Assembly: GCF_040054535.1 (NCBI RefSeq)
Contig: NC_090782.1
Span: 16,753,001-16,817,000 of the forward strand
Length of the DNA: 64,000 nucleotides
Reading direction: 5' to 3'
Source of the DNA: Antennarius striatus
Taxonomy: Eukaryota; Chordata; Actinopteri; Lophiiformes; Antennariidae
Below, piece by piece: positions 24,131 through 35,510 of the stretch. The translations under genes were made by a program, and so were the position numbers. A model generated the notes under the pieces. The model worked only from the letters and a program-made list of their open reading frames with translations. It was not told where the DNA came from and searched no databases. Position 1 is the stretch's first letter. Every line of letters starts with the position of its first letter.

Positions 24131-24560
24131 ATACTATCAATTTTGAATTGCTGTATTGAGTCAGCTTTAGCATTCATTTTGATTGAGAGTCTGCTTATGT
24201 GCCTATTTGAGACTTAGCCGTATTTTATTTCTGAATTTTATTTATTTCATTCAACTATATTTGCATTGCTTTTTTGAGAAATGCACCTGGCCTAATTGGT
24301 TTGTTGATGTGCTTGACCTGTTTTCATTTGAATTTCATTTATAAAGCACACTTAACCAATAAAAATGTGGATTTCAAATCTTCTCTTCTTGGTGTATTCT
24401 ATTGATTAGTCATGCACTACAATTTTGTAATGCCCTAGAATTTAAATTCTGTATTTGGGGGCCTTTAGCAGGTATGAGATTAAAATGTGATTAATTAAAT
24501 TAATTAATTACAAATCCTGTAATTTTTTAATCGCCTGATAGCACTAATATGTACATATAT
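24131..24560 (+). repeat. Modules M2 and M1, third occurrence, capping the satellite
   Basis: 24135-24215 matches M2. About 24230-24550 matches M1, including GGGGGCCTTTAGCAGGTATG and the ATTAATTACAAA / TTTTTAATCGCCTGATAGCA end. This composite marks the right edge of the satellite; to the right no TAACGTAA periodicity remains. Confidence 0.7.
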
Positions 24561-24638
24561 ATGCATATGAATATATATATATGTACATATAATATGTAAT
24601 ATGTATGTACATATATAGAGTGTATATATGTGTGTGTG

Positions 24639-24674
<36 letters not shown>

Positions 24675-24675
24675 G
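24561..24675. repeat. AT/GT-rich microsatellite
   Basis: Mixed (AT)n, (TGTA)n-like and (TG)n stretch just outside the satellite edge. Confidence 0.85.
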
Positions 24676-25599
24676 TTTATTTATAAATCTAATGACATTG
24701 TTCTTCAAAAACATTGACTATAAATTAAAATTCCCTTTCTGATTAACATTCACTTTCACCAACACAGGGTTTTAATTTCAGCAGCAGGGGTTGTGGGTGG
24801 GTGGGAGTAATGGGTGGGCTTGATCCCCATCACAAACACTATTACCTATTGTTTGCAGCCTATACAAAGACTAAAAGCATAAACTTTTATCAAATAAATG
24901 AAATAAATGAAATCACGAGGAAATTTTTACATTCAAGTTCCTCTGATATATAGATTAAATATTCGTATTATTATAGAAGATCAACCTGGTCCCCACGGTG
25001 TGGACGCAGACCTGTGACACCCCCACGTGGGGACGGGAGGAACTCATTCCCCACACACGGGATGTTTGCTGCCCTCCGCAGGCTGCTTCCCAGGAAATAA
25101 GCTTCTCTCCGGAGATAAGGAACATCTCGACGTGGTGCACAAATCCAAAGTAGAACAAAGTAAGGTCTGGTTAATGCGGATTTATGACACCATAAGAGTC
25201 CCTGGTACCACTGGTGGAGTGTCCCCCGCGTCCAAACCGCCTGTCCTCTGACAGACGGACTTTAACCCGCCGTCGTTGCCAAATAGCGGTCGGATCGGAC
25301 GACACGGGGCGACAGCGAGGAAACGGAAGATCCTCTCGCCACATTGTGCAGATTAAGCCTAACCCATAACACATCTCCTGCACTCCTGATCGATCATGTC
25401 ACAATCTGATCAATCGTGTTGTTGTTTTCTTTAGACTCATGTTGGTGTGACAAATGGCAGACGGACCGGCATGGCGCGTCAGAAGAACACAGGGAGAGTG
25501 ACAAGGACGGGGAGAGGGAGAAGGAAAGGGGAGGGGAGCTGACATTAAAGCAACACAACAAGGAAACTACTGCAGAGCCACAGACGCCTTCATTTTATG
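24676..25599. other. Intergenic, nothing recognised
   Basis: Unique-looking sequence between the satellite edge and the mpnd promoter. It becomes more GC-rich after about 25000. Short open frames on both strands show no family features. It may contain upstream mpnd control elements, but none could be named. Confidence 0.5.
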
Positions 25600-25747
25600 T
25601 TTTTGAATAATAGCCGGAGCTAGTGTCGAGGTGTAGGCCGAAGTCTGAGATCTCGCCCGGAACTCGAACCCTCACATCTGACCCGCAATCGAAGCGGGTT
25701 TCGACCGAGTCGGACTTCAGCGCGCCGTCGCCGACGCGTTCAGAGAT
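25600..25747 (+). promoter_or_regulatory. CpG-rich promoter/5'UTR region of mpnd
   Basis: A GC- and CpG-rich stretch (including GCGCGCCGTCGCCGACGCG) directly in front of the proposed mpnd start ATG. No TATA box stands out, which fits a CpG-island promoter of a housekeeping gene. The transcription start is not determined. Confidence 0.5.
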
Positions 25748-28700
25748 ATGGGTGAGAATAATGGAAGTGGGCTTTAATTGTGATTCAGAGGGAAATTAAC
25801 AAGAGAGGTGCTGGGAGGGAGGGGGGGGGGGGACACAGGCCTCTTCTGGCGGAGGGAGTCGAGCTCTGATGGGAGGTGGAAACAAAGGACCAGCTCATAT
25901 CTGAGCAGCAATTAACGAAATACCAATTTAGATTATCTTTGGCTTATTTGGCCCCTTGAGATTCCTCTCATCTGGACTGGGCTGCTATCGTTTTAGCATC
26001 CTGCAAGTATGAATGAACCTGGCTTCCATTACTGTGAGACTCTTACTGTAAAGTCAGTTATTGAAATTATGACTTGTTTGCATTGCTTTTGTTTTTATCT
26101 GGTGCAGATGTTTAAATTGTAGCCAGGCTGGTATAGACTCTACATAGCAGTATTATTGGAACACCAAAATTATGACCCTTAAATTTCCAATAACAACACA
26201 CTAGGTCTATGGATTGTGCATTTGCGTCCTCAGGTTCGGAGCCACCCAGCTCTCCACAGGTGGTGGAGGATGGAGGAGAGGAGGATGAGGAGGAGCTGAG
26301 TGGAGGGGAGGAGGCAGATCTGCGGTCCAGCTCCGGTCGGGGCTCCCTCCTGACCCGGAGGGGCATCACCTTGAGGGTGCTGCTCAAGGACGGCCTGGTG
26401 GAGCCGGGGGACGGCGTGCTCGCCATCCACTACCTGGTAATAACACACATCACAGCTGGGTGCAGTACGGGTGTGATCCATAAAGTGTCTACTAGTGTCT
26501 CCTCTCTGCCTTCACAGGGTAAGAACTTTGTAGGAGACCTCTTGACTGACGGAAAAATAAGATGGGTGGAGACGGGCCAGATATTCAACTCTCCAAGTGC
26601 CTGGGCGACCCACTGCAAGCGTCTGGTCAATCCAGCCAAGAAGTCTGGCTGCGGTTGGGCATCGGTACGCTACCGGGGCCAGAAGTTGGTGCAGTATAAA
26701 ACCACCTGGCTGCACAAATACCAACCCAGCGCAGACATGGTAAGAGGACGATGGAAAATATGGTTAAAGCAACAGGAAATACTGAACATCTGTTGAAATA
26801 ATGGAGGGATCCAAGTGCAGAACCTGAATACAAAGGTTGTATATTATTAGAAATGAAATGTGACCCTTTGCTGTGAATCCTCAGCTCAGTACACATTTTT
26901 AATTTTAAATCTATTTGATCATCATTCATGAAAACCTGTAATTCAGTCTACCACGATGCGCTGGCAACGCATTCGGGGTGTACCCCGCCTCTAGCCCATA
27001 GTCATTTGAGATAGGCGTCAGCATAACAAGTGACCTGCAAGGTGGAAAAGCGGCTGTATTGGGTGTTTATTATCTGTTTACTATTAGTTATCTAAAAAAA
27101 AAAGTCTTTCCAATCACATGCAGCTTGTTTGAAGCTTATCTGAAAATGGAAAAAAAGAAAAAAGAAGTTGTTGCTCAGCAATACAGATGGAAAAGCATTT
27201 TGGAAACATGAATTCTTGGAAATATTCTCGCTAAAGAGCAAAGATCCTGCCAGGCAAATGCAAAGATGCATTGGGGCGGCGATGATCTCACTGGCCCCTC
27301 TGAATTTTTTAAGATCTCGGCTGGGATAAACGCTAGAGGGTGTTTGTTCAGGCTGTTTTCATTGGCTTTATTATTATTATTGTTATTATTATTATTTCAT
27401 TTTTTTTGTAATGCCAGAGCCTGGTGAGTGAGGACGATGATGATGAGGATGAAGAAGAAGGAAAGACGGCTGTGCTGGCAGATGAGAAGATTAAAAACAA
27501 CAAACCTGGAATAAATGGTATAATTCTATTTTACTTGAAATTGAATTATGTAAGTTGCAGTGGACTGGACAACAATTGTTCTCAACTCTTACAGATGCAA
27601 TACTTTCCAAGAGAACCGACAGAGAGAGAATTCCTGTCAGATATTGCACCTTGGGCCCTCGGGATGCTACTAGGTACTGACCTTTGTTAAGATCAATATC
27701 ATTTTATGTGATCAATAAAGAGAATTAGACTGATAAACACCATTGTATCCTCAGAGATCCGCACACACTGGTGGAGCTCTCCGCTTTCTCAGCCATCAAC
27801 AGATTCCAGCCTTTCAATGTAGCCGTGTCCAGTAATGTACTACTGCTAATGGTGAGTAACAGACAGGCTAATTCAATATAACCAGTCAGCAAAGCTATTA
27901 ATCACCTGTTTTTTGTCTGCCTCAGGACTTCCACTGCCACCTGACCACCAGTGAGGTGGTGGGATACCTCGGAGGACGGTGGGACACCAACACACAACGT
28001 GAGTGTGACTTGACCCCCTCGGTCAAATAGGAGTAGAGCAGAGGATAAGACCGAAGCTCATCCCTGTCTGTGGTCTTACAGTACTGACCGTCCTGAGGGC
28101 TTTCCCCTGTCGGACCCGGCTGGCAGACCGAGACTCTGCTTCTGCTGTGGAGGAGGAGGTAACGTGATGAAAGTGAATCAGCGTTCTGATCCGTGCCTCC
28201 AGAAAACATGAAGATGAATCAGACACATTTTAAAGAATCACAAATTTCTTTCCTGCCACACAGATCGAATCTGTCTGTCCAAAGACACAAAATCAGTTTT
28301 GAATTTCTCTGACTGTGAAGTTAAGACTGACTTTTGTGAGTGTAAGTGACATTTCTGTCAATATTCCTAAAACAGGATATCGAGCTTAACATCCTTATGG
28401 CCTTCTATATTAATTTTCAGTAGTGATTGTGTGTAGTTGGCTTTCATAATCTCTCATAATCTTTAAAACAATTTACTGAAGCAGCTTTGCATGCATAAAA
28501 ATGATTAAACTTGGTATTAAAACCCTAAAATATACAAAAATATGTTAACATCAGCTCTGAACATCTGCTGGCAAAAGACTCATCTGTGTGCTCAATGAGA
28601 AGTCTGTCAGTCATCTGAAAACAGACATAAAGCAATTAGCAGAACAGGAAATGCAAAAAAAAAATCAGAAAACTGCAAAATAACGTTTTTTCCAATTCAG

Positions 28701-30055
28701 CCAGTTTTGTTCCCTTACATTTAGAATGGTCTGGCCAGCTAGTGCCGAGCCTCCTCTATAATCTCTGTGGGAATGAATGACATTAAAGCTGAGCCTCGTT
28801 CTAATCCTGACTCTGCTCCAGATCTGTCAGAACCTTTTCATGCGTGGTCTGTCGCTGGTGGGCTGGTACCACAGTCACCCCCGAGGTCCGGCTCTTCCGT
28901 CGCTGCAGGACATCGACTCCCAGATGGACCATCAGCTCAGGCTGCAGGGTTCAAACAACGGCTTCCAGCCATGTCTGGGCATCATCTGTGGTAAATTCTG
29001 CCACTTTTCTTTCTCACCAGTACTACACTGATTTATTCATAGGGGAATTCTCTCTGAAGACCTGTTTCATAGTAGGCTTAGTAGGCTATGAAAACACACA
29101 CATTAGTTATTATTCCCGTACGGTGGAATGAAAAAACTATTGCTTGACAAAACTGCGAAAGAAAATCTAGAAAATTCCAGCATGATGATTATTGAAACCT
29201 GATTGTGATATATTGATATATTAATACAATGAATATTTATATTATATATATTCAGAGTCTTTTGAAATTATGTCCTGAGATGGAGATAAAATATTTTCTT
29301 TCAAAGAACAAGAGAGTTAAAGAAAAAGTTTTTTTTTAAAAGAAAAAAGAACAATGTCTTAATGGGACGTTAATCTGATGACAATCTAAATAAGTGGCAA
29401 CTGAAAGCGTCATGTCCTCAGTTTCGACTGGTTTTTTTCCCCCCAGGTCCTTATTACCATGGCAACCAAGGTGTGGCTTCCACAATAACTCCATTCTGGG
29501 TCGTACCACCACCTGAAGTGAGCACACAGATATAACTAGTCATACTGATCCACCTCCTTGTTTCACTGCTAGTGTTTCCTAAAAAACCTTTACACCATCT
29601 GCTCTTCTGTAGCAGCGGCCTAATGATTACGGCATCCCAGTGGCCGTAGAGGTCACCTACGTACAGGACAACTTTCTCACCAGTGATGTTCTTAATGAGA
29701 TGGTACCACCTCAATCCTATCCAGAAAAACAAGTAGTATTTGCTATAAATACCGTATATCATTCTGAAAGGGTCTGGTATTTGTCCTCCACAGATGCTGC
29801 TGGTCGACTACTACAGGGCAGCTCCTGACCTTATCCAGTTCACCCAGTACTGGTGTCCTGATACCACCATGATGGACAAGATCAAGGTAGGATTGATAAG
29901 GCAAATCGATGGTGGCATAGCCTCCAGCAGGTGATGTCATCGGTATGACTGTCTGTCCTGTTCCTCAGGGCTCTTTGAGTTGCCATGCTCCCAAAGACCA
30001 GGCCTACTCTCAGATCCTAGAGCACGTCTACGGTCAGCTGGGCAACATGCACTGA
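25748..30055 (+). CDS. mpnd: MPN domain-containing protein (RAMA + MPN/JAMM)
   Basis: Thirteen coding exons: 25748-25751, 26234-26436, 26518-26739, 27418-27517, 27595-27673, 27755-27851, 27926-27998, 28082-28158, 28822-28990, 29447-29517, 29613-29702, 29794-29886, 29969-30055. All introns are GT-AG; the sum is 1365 nt, 454 aa plus stop (human MPND 471 aa). After an acidic N-terminus, residues about 45-130 form the RAMA domain (TLRVLLKDGLVEPGDGVL, FNSPSAWATHC, SGCGWASVRY). An acidic linker follows, then the MPN domain from about 205. The JAMM zinc-protease set is complete: E245, H302-S-H304, S312, D315. In mammals MPND is a nuclear RAMA protein reported to sense N6-methyladenine DNA, with a predicted isopeptidase domain. 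The first exon carries only four coding bases (ATG G), so the start is inferred from splice phase and the CpG island. Confidence 0.92.
26944..27056 (+). mobile_element. SINE 3' fragment in mpnd intron 3
   Basis: GGGGTGTACCCCGCCTCTAG...CCCATAGTC..GAGATAGGCGTC..GACCTGCAAGG...AAAAGCGGC matches the 3' half of the SINE found at 22655 (there on the minus strand). Decayed and 5' truncated, lying in the 678-base intron between exons 3 and 4. Confidence 0.6.
28159..28821 (+). other. mpnd intron 8, nothing notable
   Basis: The largest stretch without an exon in the second half of mpnd, between GAGGAG|GTAACG and CTCCAG|ATCTGT. AT-rich; no repeat or RNA gene recognised. Confidence 0.7.
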
Positions 30056-30651
30056 GTGGATCTCCTTTGGCAGTCCTCCTTCTCCAAGTCTTTCCATTTC
30101 AAACACCGTGTGAGCAGAGCAGGGATGGAGAGATGTAACAACCTGCTTGAAAAACATCACAAGACAAACATAGATGCCTTGAATTCTCTCATGCTTGAGT
30201 GATGCTTAATTTTTTTTAAAACAGAAATATGTGGACATAAAGACGCCAGTGACTCTGAATGTACTGAATCTGTGACACTAGTAGCTTGTATTTACCATTA
30301 ATGAAAACCATAAAATGTACAACTGAGACACATCAGGGACCACAAGTGTTTTACACACAGACGTTGAATAGAATCCTTTCACAGGCCTGAAATCAGTCTG
30401 CCTATCTGGTTTCCCACCTTTTACACATGGACCTATGTGCCTATCTACCAATATCCTGTTGTATGAGCAGATATGGTCAGATACGTACAATGTTAACTGT
30501 TAATTTGTTGTTAATGCCTTTATAGATGAAACCAATGGAGCAGTACTGAAAATATGGAGGCGTTTCAAGTTTCAACAGAATTCTAATCTGCAAGAGTTTG
30601 TAAACACGTTCAATTCAAATTGGATGGTTCAAGTACTGTTCAATGCAAATG

Positions 30652-30712
<61 letters not shown>

Positions 30713-30892
30713 TCTGTGCTTGGAGTGTGTCCCTCTACTGTTGGATTGTGAGACATGAGTCTGGTTTGTCTGGACAAATAATTGCTTCCTGTTGACCTGT
30801 ACTGTATTTATTACTAACTGTGGATTGTGTGGTGTCCATGTTTGAAGACAGAGCAATGCCTTAAGCCTGCTGATGATCCACAAAGCATTAAA
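30056..30892 (+). terminator. mpnd 3' UTR and polyadenylation signal
   Basis: The 3' UTR runs from the TGA at 30053-30055. It includes a long (GT)n tract at 30655-30711 and ends at a likely ATTAAA signal at 30887-30892. No earlier canonical signal stood out. Confidence 0.55.
30655..30711. repeat. (GT)n then (GA)n microsatellite in mpnd 3' UTR
   Basis: About 45 bases of GT repeat followed by GAGAGAGA. Confidence 0.95.
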
Positions 30893-31190
30893 ATATACAC
30901 ACTGGAACTATTTAAACCAGACTAAGTTTATGACAGTTTATGTTCATCTGAACTTGATGTCCCCAGCAGAATGTGTAAAATGATCACAATGACCTTGTTA
31001 ACATATTATTAACATTATTATTTACTATACAACCCTGGTTCCATTTGTCATATAAAAGGTGTCATCCTTTTGAGTATTTTGTGCATTAGCCACAGGATGA
31101 TTTATTATTTTGGACATTTTATACTGCATTAAAGCAGCCATGAGCTGATATCACAAGACCCCAAACACACAAACATATATTCCTCTTTTA

Positions 31191-32755
31191 TTTATTGTAA
31201 GAATGGGGAAGTGGGGGACAAGAATGAAGCACATACAAAGACTTTTGATAATGACACAATAGTATGGTTAAAATCTATATATATATACCAAAAGTAAAAA
31301 GGAAACTTAAATCTAATATTTATAAAAGGTGTAATGTAGGACCACATGCAAAGACTTATTTAAATGTTTTAAGGTCTTGTATATAAAAAAATAATAATAC
31401 TATGGAGAGCAGAATTATTTCATGCTGTTTTAAGGAGCATTTAAGACTGATTAAGCAAATACATAGCCTTTTAAAAAGAAATCAGTGGGTGTTTTTTCCT
31501 TATAAAACACAGATTAAAATCTATTAAAAAGACGATTCCAATGATGGTTGGACAAAACCTCACATGCTCAGGAATCTACCTGTAGTGTCAGAAATGTGCA
31601 CAAAAAAACTGCACACATGGATTTTTGTCTCCACAAAATGAAAGTGCCAAAAAAACCAAAACAAATCAAAAACAGACGAAACTGTTGATCGCTCACTTAG
31701 CATGGTTAGGGTTTGGTTGCTGTATCATTTGCTTTACTTTCCCTCCAATCTTTTCCAAAGGCACTAAAATAAGGCCATCAAGGATTTTTTGATAACAGTG
31801 TGGCCCAGATAGCACCTCCTGTAGTCCTTAAATGTTGCCCTGAACGTGGTACAATCATTGAAAAGTAATAAGATGAGAAATGTAAACATATTAGACAAGG
31901 ATAAAACTCAGGAGTGGGGGAAGGGTGGAGTGATGGACATAGCCAGATAGGAAGGGTGGAATTATAGCAGAAGGGCACTGCAGACACTGAAACAGCATCG
32001 TTTTCTTTCTTTTGACCCCAAACAATTCAAAATCAGGAGGACTGATTATAATGTTTAGTGAGAAAAGCTCTTCAAATGAGTCCAAATGGACAACAGCTCA
32101 CACATTTTACCCTTGATGGTTTCCCTTTTAGTCAAAGTCTTTCCCTCAGACTATACAGTGCATGTTGAGTAAGAATCCATCAGGTGCGGACCGTGGCTAA
32201 ATCCCAGACAAGAATCCAGCCTTGTCTAAATAGATTAACTAAACAGAAACTCCACCTCTCTACATCTTCCAAAACACGGTAAAGAAAAGAAAAAACAAAT
32301 TCATATCAGAGGCGAGTCATCGGTATCACAGGATCAGAGGAGGCCCAAGACCACAGATGATGTTCACATTCTCAAAGACACGAAGGCAAACCATAGTGGG
32401 ACCGCTAGTGATGAACATGAAACACTTTGTCGCTGCCAGCAGCGTCATCTGTTCAGGCACTGCATGGAGTTTTAACAGGTGCCTAAAGACCTGTGAAGGA
32501 AAACACTTAACATGCTAAGACAAAGAGGTCCAAATAAAATGAGTATATGGCTGTTACAGAACAGTTGGCGATATGTTTCTATTGCAATTAATACACTTTT
32601 TTTTGGCTCCATCTTATCTATTGAGCAGATTAGCAGACTAACTATTAAACAACTCGTTCTGCATCTCTACACAACAAACACACACATGCCTTAACTTGAC
32701 AAAAGGTGCAATGTCTGCATTTCACTTTGGGGTCTGTGTGTATTAGTAAAGTAAG

Positions 32756-32795
<40 letters not shown>

Positions 32796-33686
32796 TCATC
32801 AGTCTCATTTGATAAAAAAGGTGCAATTATAACATTGTCTCAAATATTCAGTAAAACTACTGTGGTAGGTTGACTCTAATGTATCTCAAACACTGAGTAG
32901 GTCGGTTTGTTCTGGAGCTACCACAATGCACTGCCTAGACAAGGAACTTTAAAAAGAGCATTAAGAGGCAAAAAAATTTCCTGTTTTTCTTTAAAAATAT
33001 ATATATAAATTCCGTATTTATTTTTTGAAGATACAAGTTAAATTTGATTTATAGCTGTGTGTCGTTTTGTCTTTTGGTAAAACTAATTCTTAGTCTTGCC
33101 AGCAGGTGGCGTACAGAGAAGAACTCCAGTCCTTGAACTTGCACAAACAGGCTTTAGATTTGAAAACAAGGATAATATTCAGCCAGGTTACACATTTACT
33201 CTGAGGTTGGGGTTGGAGTTCAGCCTGAAACTGACTCTTGAAATGGTGAATCAACCTGAGATTTGGAGACTGCAGTCACAAAAGAAGGATGAGATGTGTG
33301 TAACCCCAGTTATCATAATCACATAATCACTAATATCACAAATGCTCTGTATTATGTCAGAAATTGGAAATTAAAAAAAATAAAATATTGCAAAAAAAAT
33401 TATCCAGTCCTCCGGAAATGTGTCTGAGGCCAGATAATGAGAAATGACATTGTGTCCATCTTGGGTCCTTTTACCGTGTGATTTTCCGGTCTGAACTCTG
33501 ACATGTGTCGATCTTCTTCACCTCTTAAGATTACAAAAATGTCCCAGCAGTGAAGATGACTGTGCTGAAGATGAAAATGAATATTCTGAAGACCGTCCCT
33601 TTGCCTCACATTCCTCCCTTTCTACCGACTCTACTCGCCCTCCTCTCCGTTAGTCTCCTCCTTGGTTCTCCTGCTCTCGTTGTGTT
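31191..33686 (-). terminator. sh3gl1 3' UTR and polyadenylation signals
   Basis: Minus-strand AATAAATAAAA at about 31186-31196 is a good poly(A) signal candidate and would give a 2.5-kb 3' UTR. It contains a (CA)n tract at 32761-32790. Open frames within it show no conserved domains. Signal and mpnd signal are about 300 bases apart, so the two transcripts end tail to tail. Confidence 0.5.
33099..33111 (+). promoter_or_regulatory. CTCF-like motif
   Basis: CCAGCAGGTGGCG fits the vertebrate CTCF core consensus at every conserved position and lies between mpnd and the sh3gl1 coding end. Confidence 0.45.
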
Positions 33687-35479
33687 TTAGTGTGGCAATG
33701 GGACGAGGACCTCAACATAGTTGAGAGGGAAGAATCCTGACTGGCCATTCAGCATTCCTTCGTACCAGTTCTCGTCAATCTGATTGGTCAGGGTGATGAT
33801 ATCGCCCTCGTGAAAGCCCAGTTCTCCTTCGTTTTCTGGCTCAAAGTCGTAGAGTGCCTTACAGCTCGGCTGCTCCGGGGCTGAAAAAACACAATGACAG
33901 AAAGAATTAGATGGAAAAATTTCAGGATGCTGTTCTAGTGAGGGGCCACAGTAGAGCCAGGGTCAGGAGATGATCATAATCTACTGCAAACTATATTTTA
34001 TACATGTTTTTACATGTTAGTTTAGCATTCGCATGTAGGAGTTAGTATGGGTATTCAATAAATTAAAAAAAGGTTGATCAAAATAGCCATTATGCAAGAA
34101 GAATTACATTTTTTATAGATGATGCCTGCATATGATCCTGTTCATACCCAGGTCAGATAAGATGTGTCTATGTGAATTTACTTGTAGCCAATCCTTGCAA
34201 GCGTTCTTTGATTTACTGCAATGTGATGGGTTCATTTCTGCGCCTACAGCAGCAGGTAAGTCAAGCATTCCTGTTGGTGACAGAGTTCTAAACTCATGCA
34301 ATGATGCTGTCGAAAGAAACTGTATGAAATGACGTGTTTGATTTGTTATCACTTCAATGGTGGTGTTATCATAACCACTGAAGGGGAGTCAGTACAGGAA
34401 GCAAACAGCCAGATCAGCTTCAACACAGCATTGCAAACAGGCGTAGGACTGTTACCAAGCTGAACGGAGGACAAACGAACATAACATAATGACACCATGT
34501 TTCTGTATATCACTCATCCATGGTTTCCTCTGTGCCCCCCGCTGTGACCTCACAGAGATCAGCAGAGGATTGTGGGGCTCCTCACACAAACTAGGCTTTT
34601 TTCTTTCTCCTAACAATTTTCTCATTGTATGAAGTTTACCCAGCAGTCTGCGGACTGGCTCGAGATGGGGAAAGCGTTGGTCACTGATTTGGGGTTTTGA
34701 GTCAACGCCTACATGAGCGTGAGTTTACATGAGCAGAAAAAAAAACAACAAGTCTGAAGCAACTTTATGTTGTTTCGCTCAGACTGTACAGAACCATACA
34801 TCGAGGCTAAAGTCCTCTGGGAACACATGTAGGTGGAGGTGAGGTCTGATAAGCAGTTAGAGAAAAAATTTAAATGATCACATTTAGTTTAAACTGTCCC
34901 TAAACCCACCAACCTGAATTCCATGTAATACAAAATAAGATGGACCTCTCTTGATTTGCGTTATGATTTAAAAAGCTTGTCCTTAAGTAGTCCAATACTA
35001 ATATCACAATGAATAGCACTTAAAACAATGATTAATAACTGTAGGAAGGGCTTTGAACATATGCAGGCAACATTGCCCCATTATTGCAATAATGGGGCAG
35101 TTGCTGTGGAGCTGTTACAGTCTGCAATACCTAAAATACAGGATGTCGATTTTTTTTTAATCTATCACATGCTGCTTAAATATTCATGCATTATAATTCA
35201 TCTGTGGAAAAAAAAATTAAACATTAAATTCTACCGTCTACATTTCACAACAGAAGCTGTGTGTGCAGATTGTACTGACTCAAAACCACAAAAACTTTTT
35301 GTGATGAAAAATGGCCACACTATCTGTGACTCACACAATCTGGATTTCCGTAAAGGACAGTCAGGCAGGCCGAATGAAATAATGCCTCTGATGATGTCAC
35401 AGGAAAAGAGGAACAAGGTCGGTAGGAGAAAGGCCAGCCAAACAACAGGCGCACGCATACACGCGCGTGCGTGTGTGTG

Positions 35480-35510
<31 letters not shown>

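Noticed and set aside
17482..24217. Many long open frames with Asn-Val, Tyr-Val or Leu-Thr repeats on both strands
   Set aside because: They follow the 9-base period of the satellite and have no start context, domain or conservation signal.
26209..26796. ATG at 26209 as mpnd start
   Set aside because: It lies upstream of a good acceptor (GCGTCCTCAG) inside intron 1, and the frame runs through intron 2; the spliced start at 25748 gives an exon with matching phase next to a CpG-rich region.
28777..29131. Alternative frames over mpnd exon 9
   Set aside because: Shadow frames; the exon frame with the HSHP motif and matching splice phases is clearly the coding one.
30655..30883. Minus-strand ORF with His-Thr repeats in mpnd 3' UTR
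   Set aside because: Product of the (GT)n tract.
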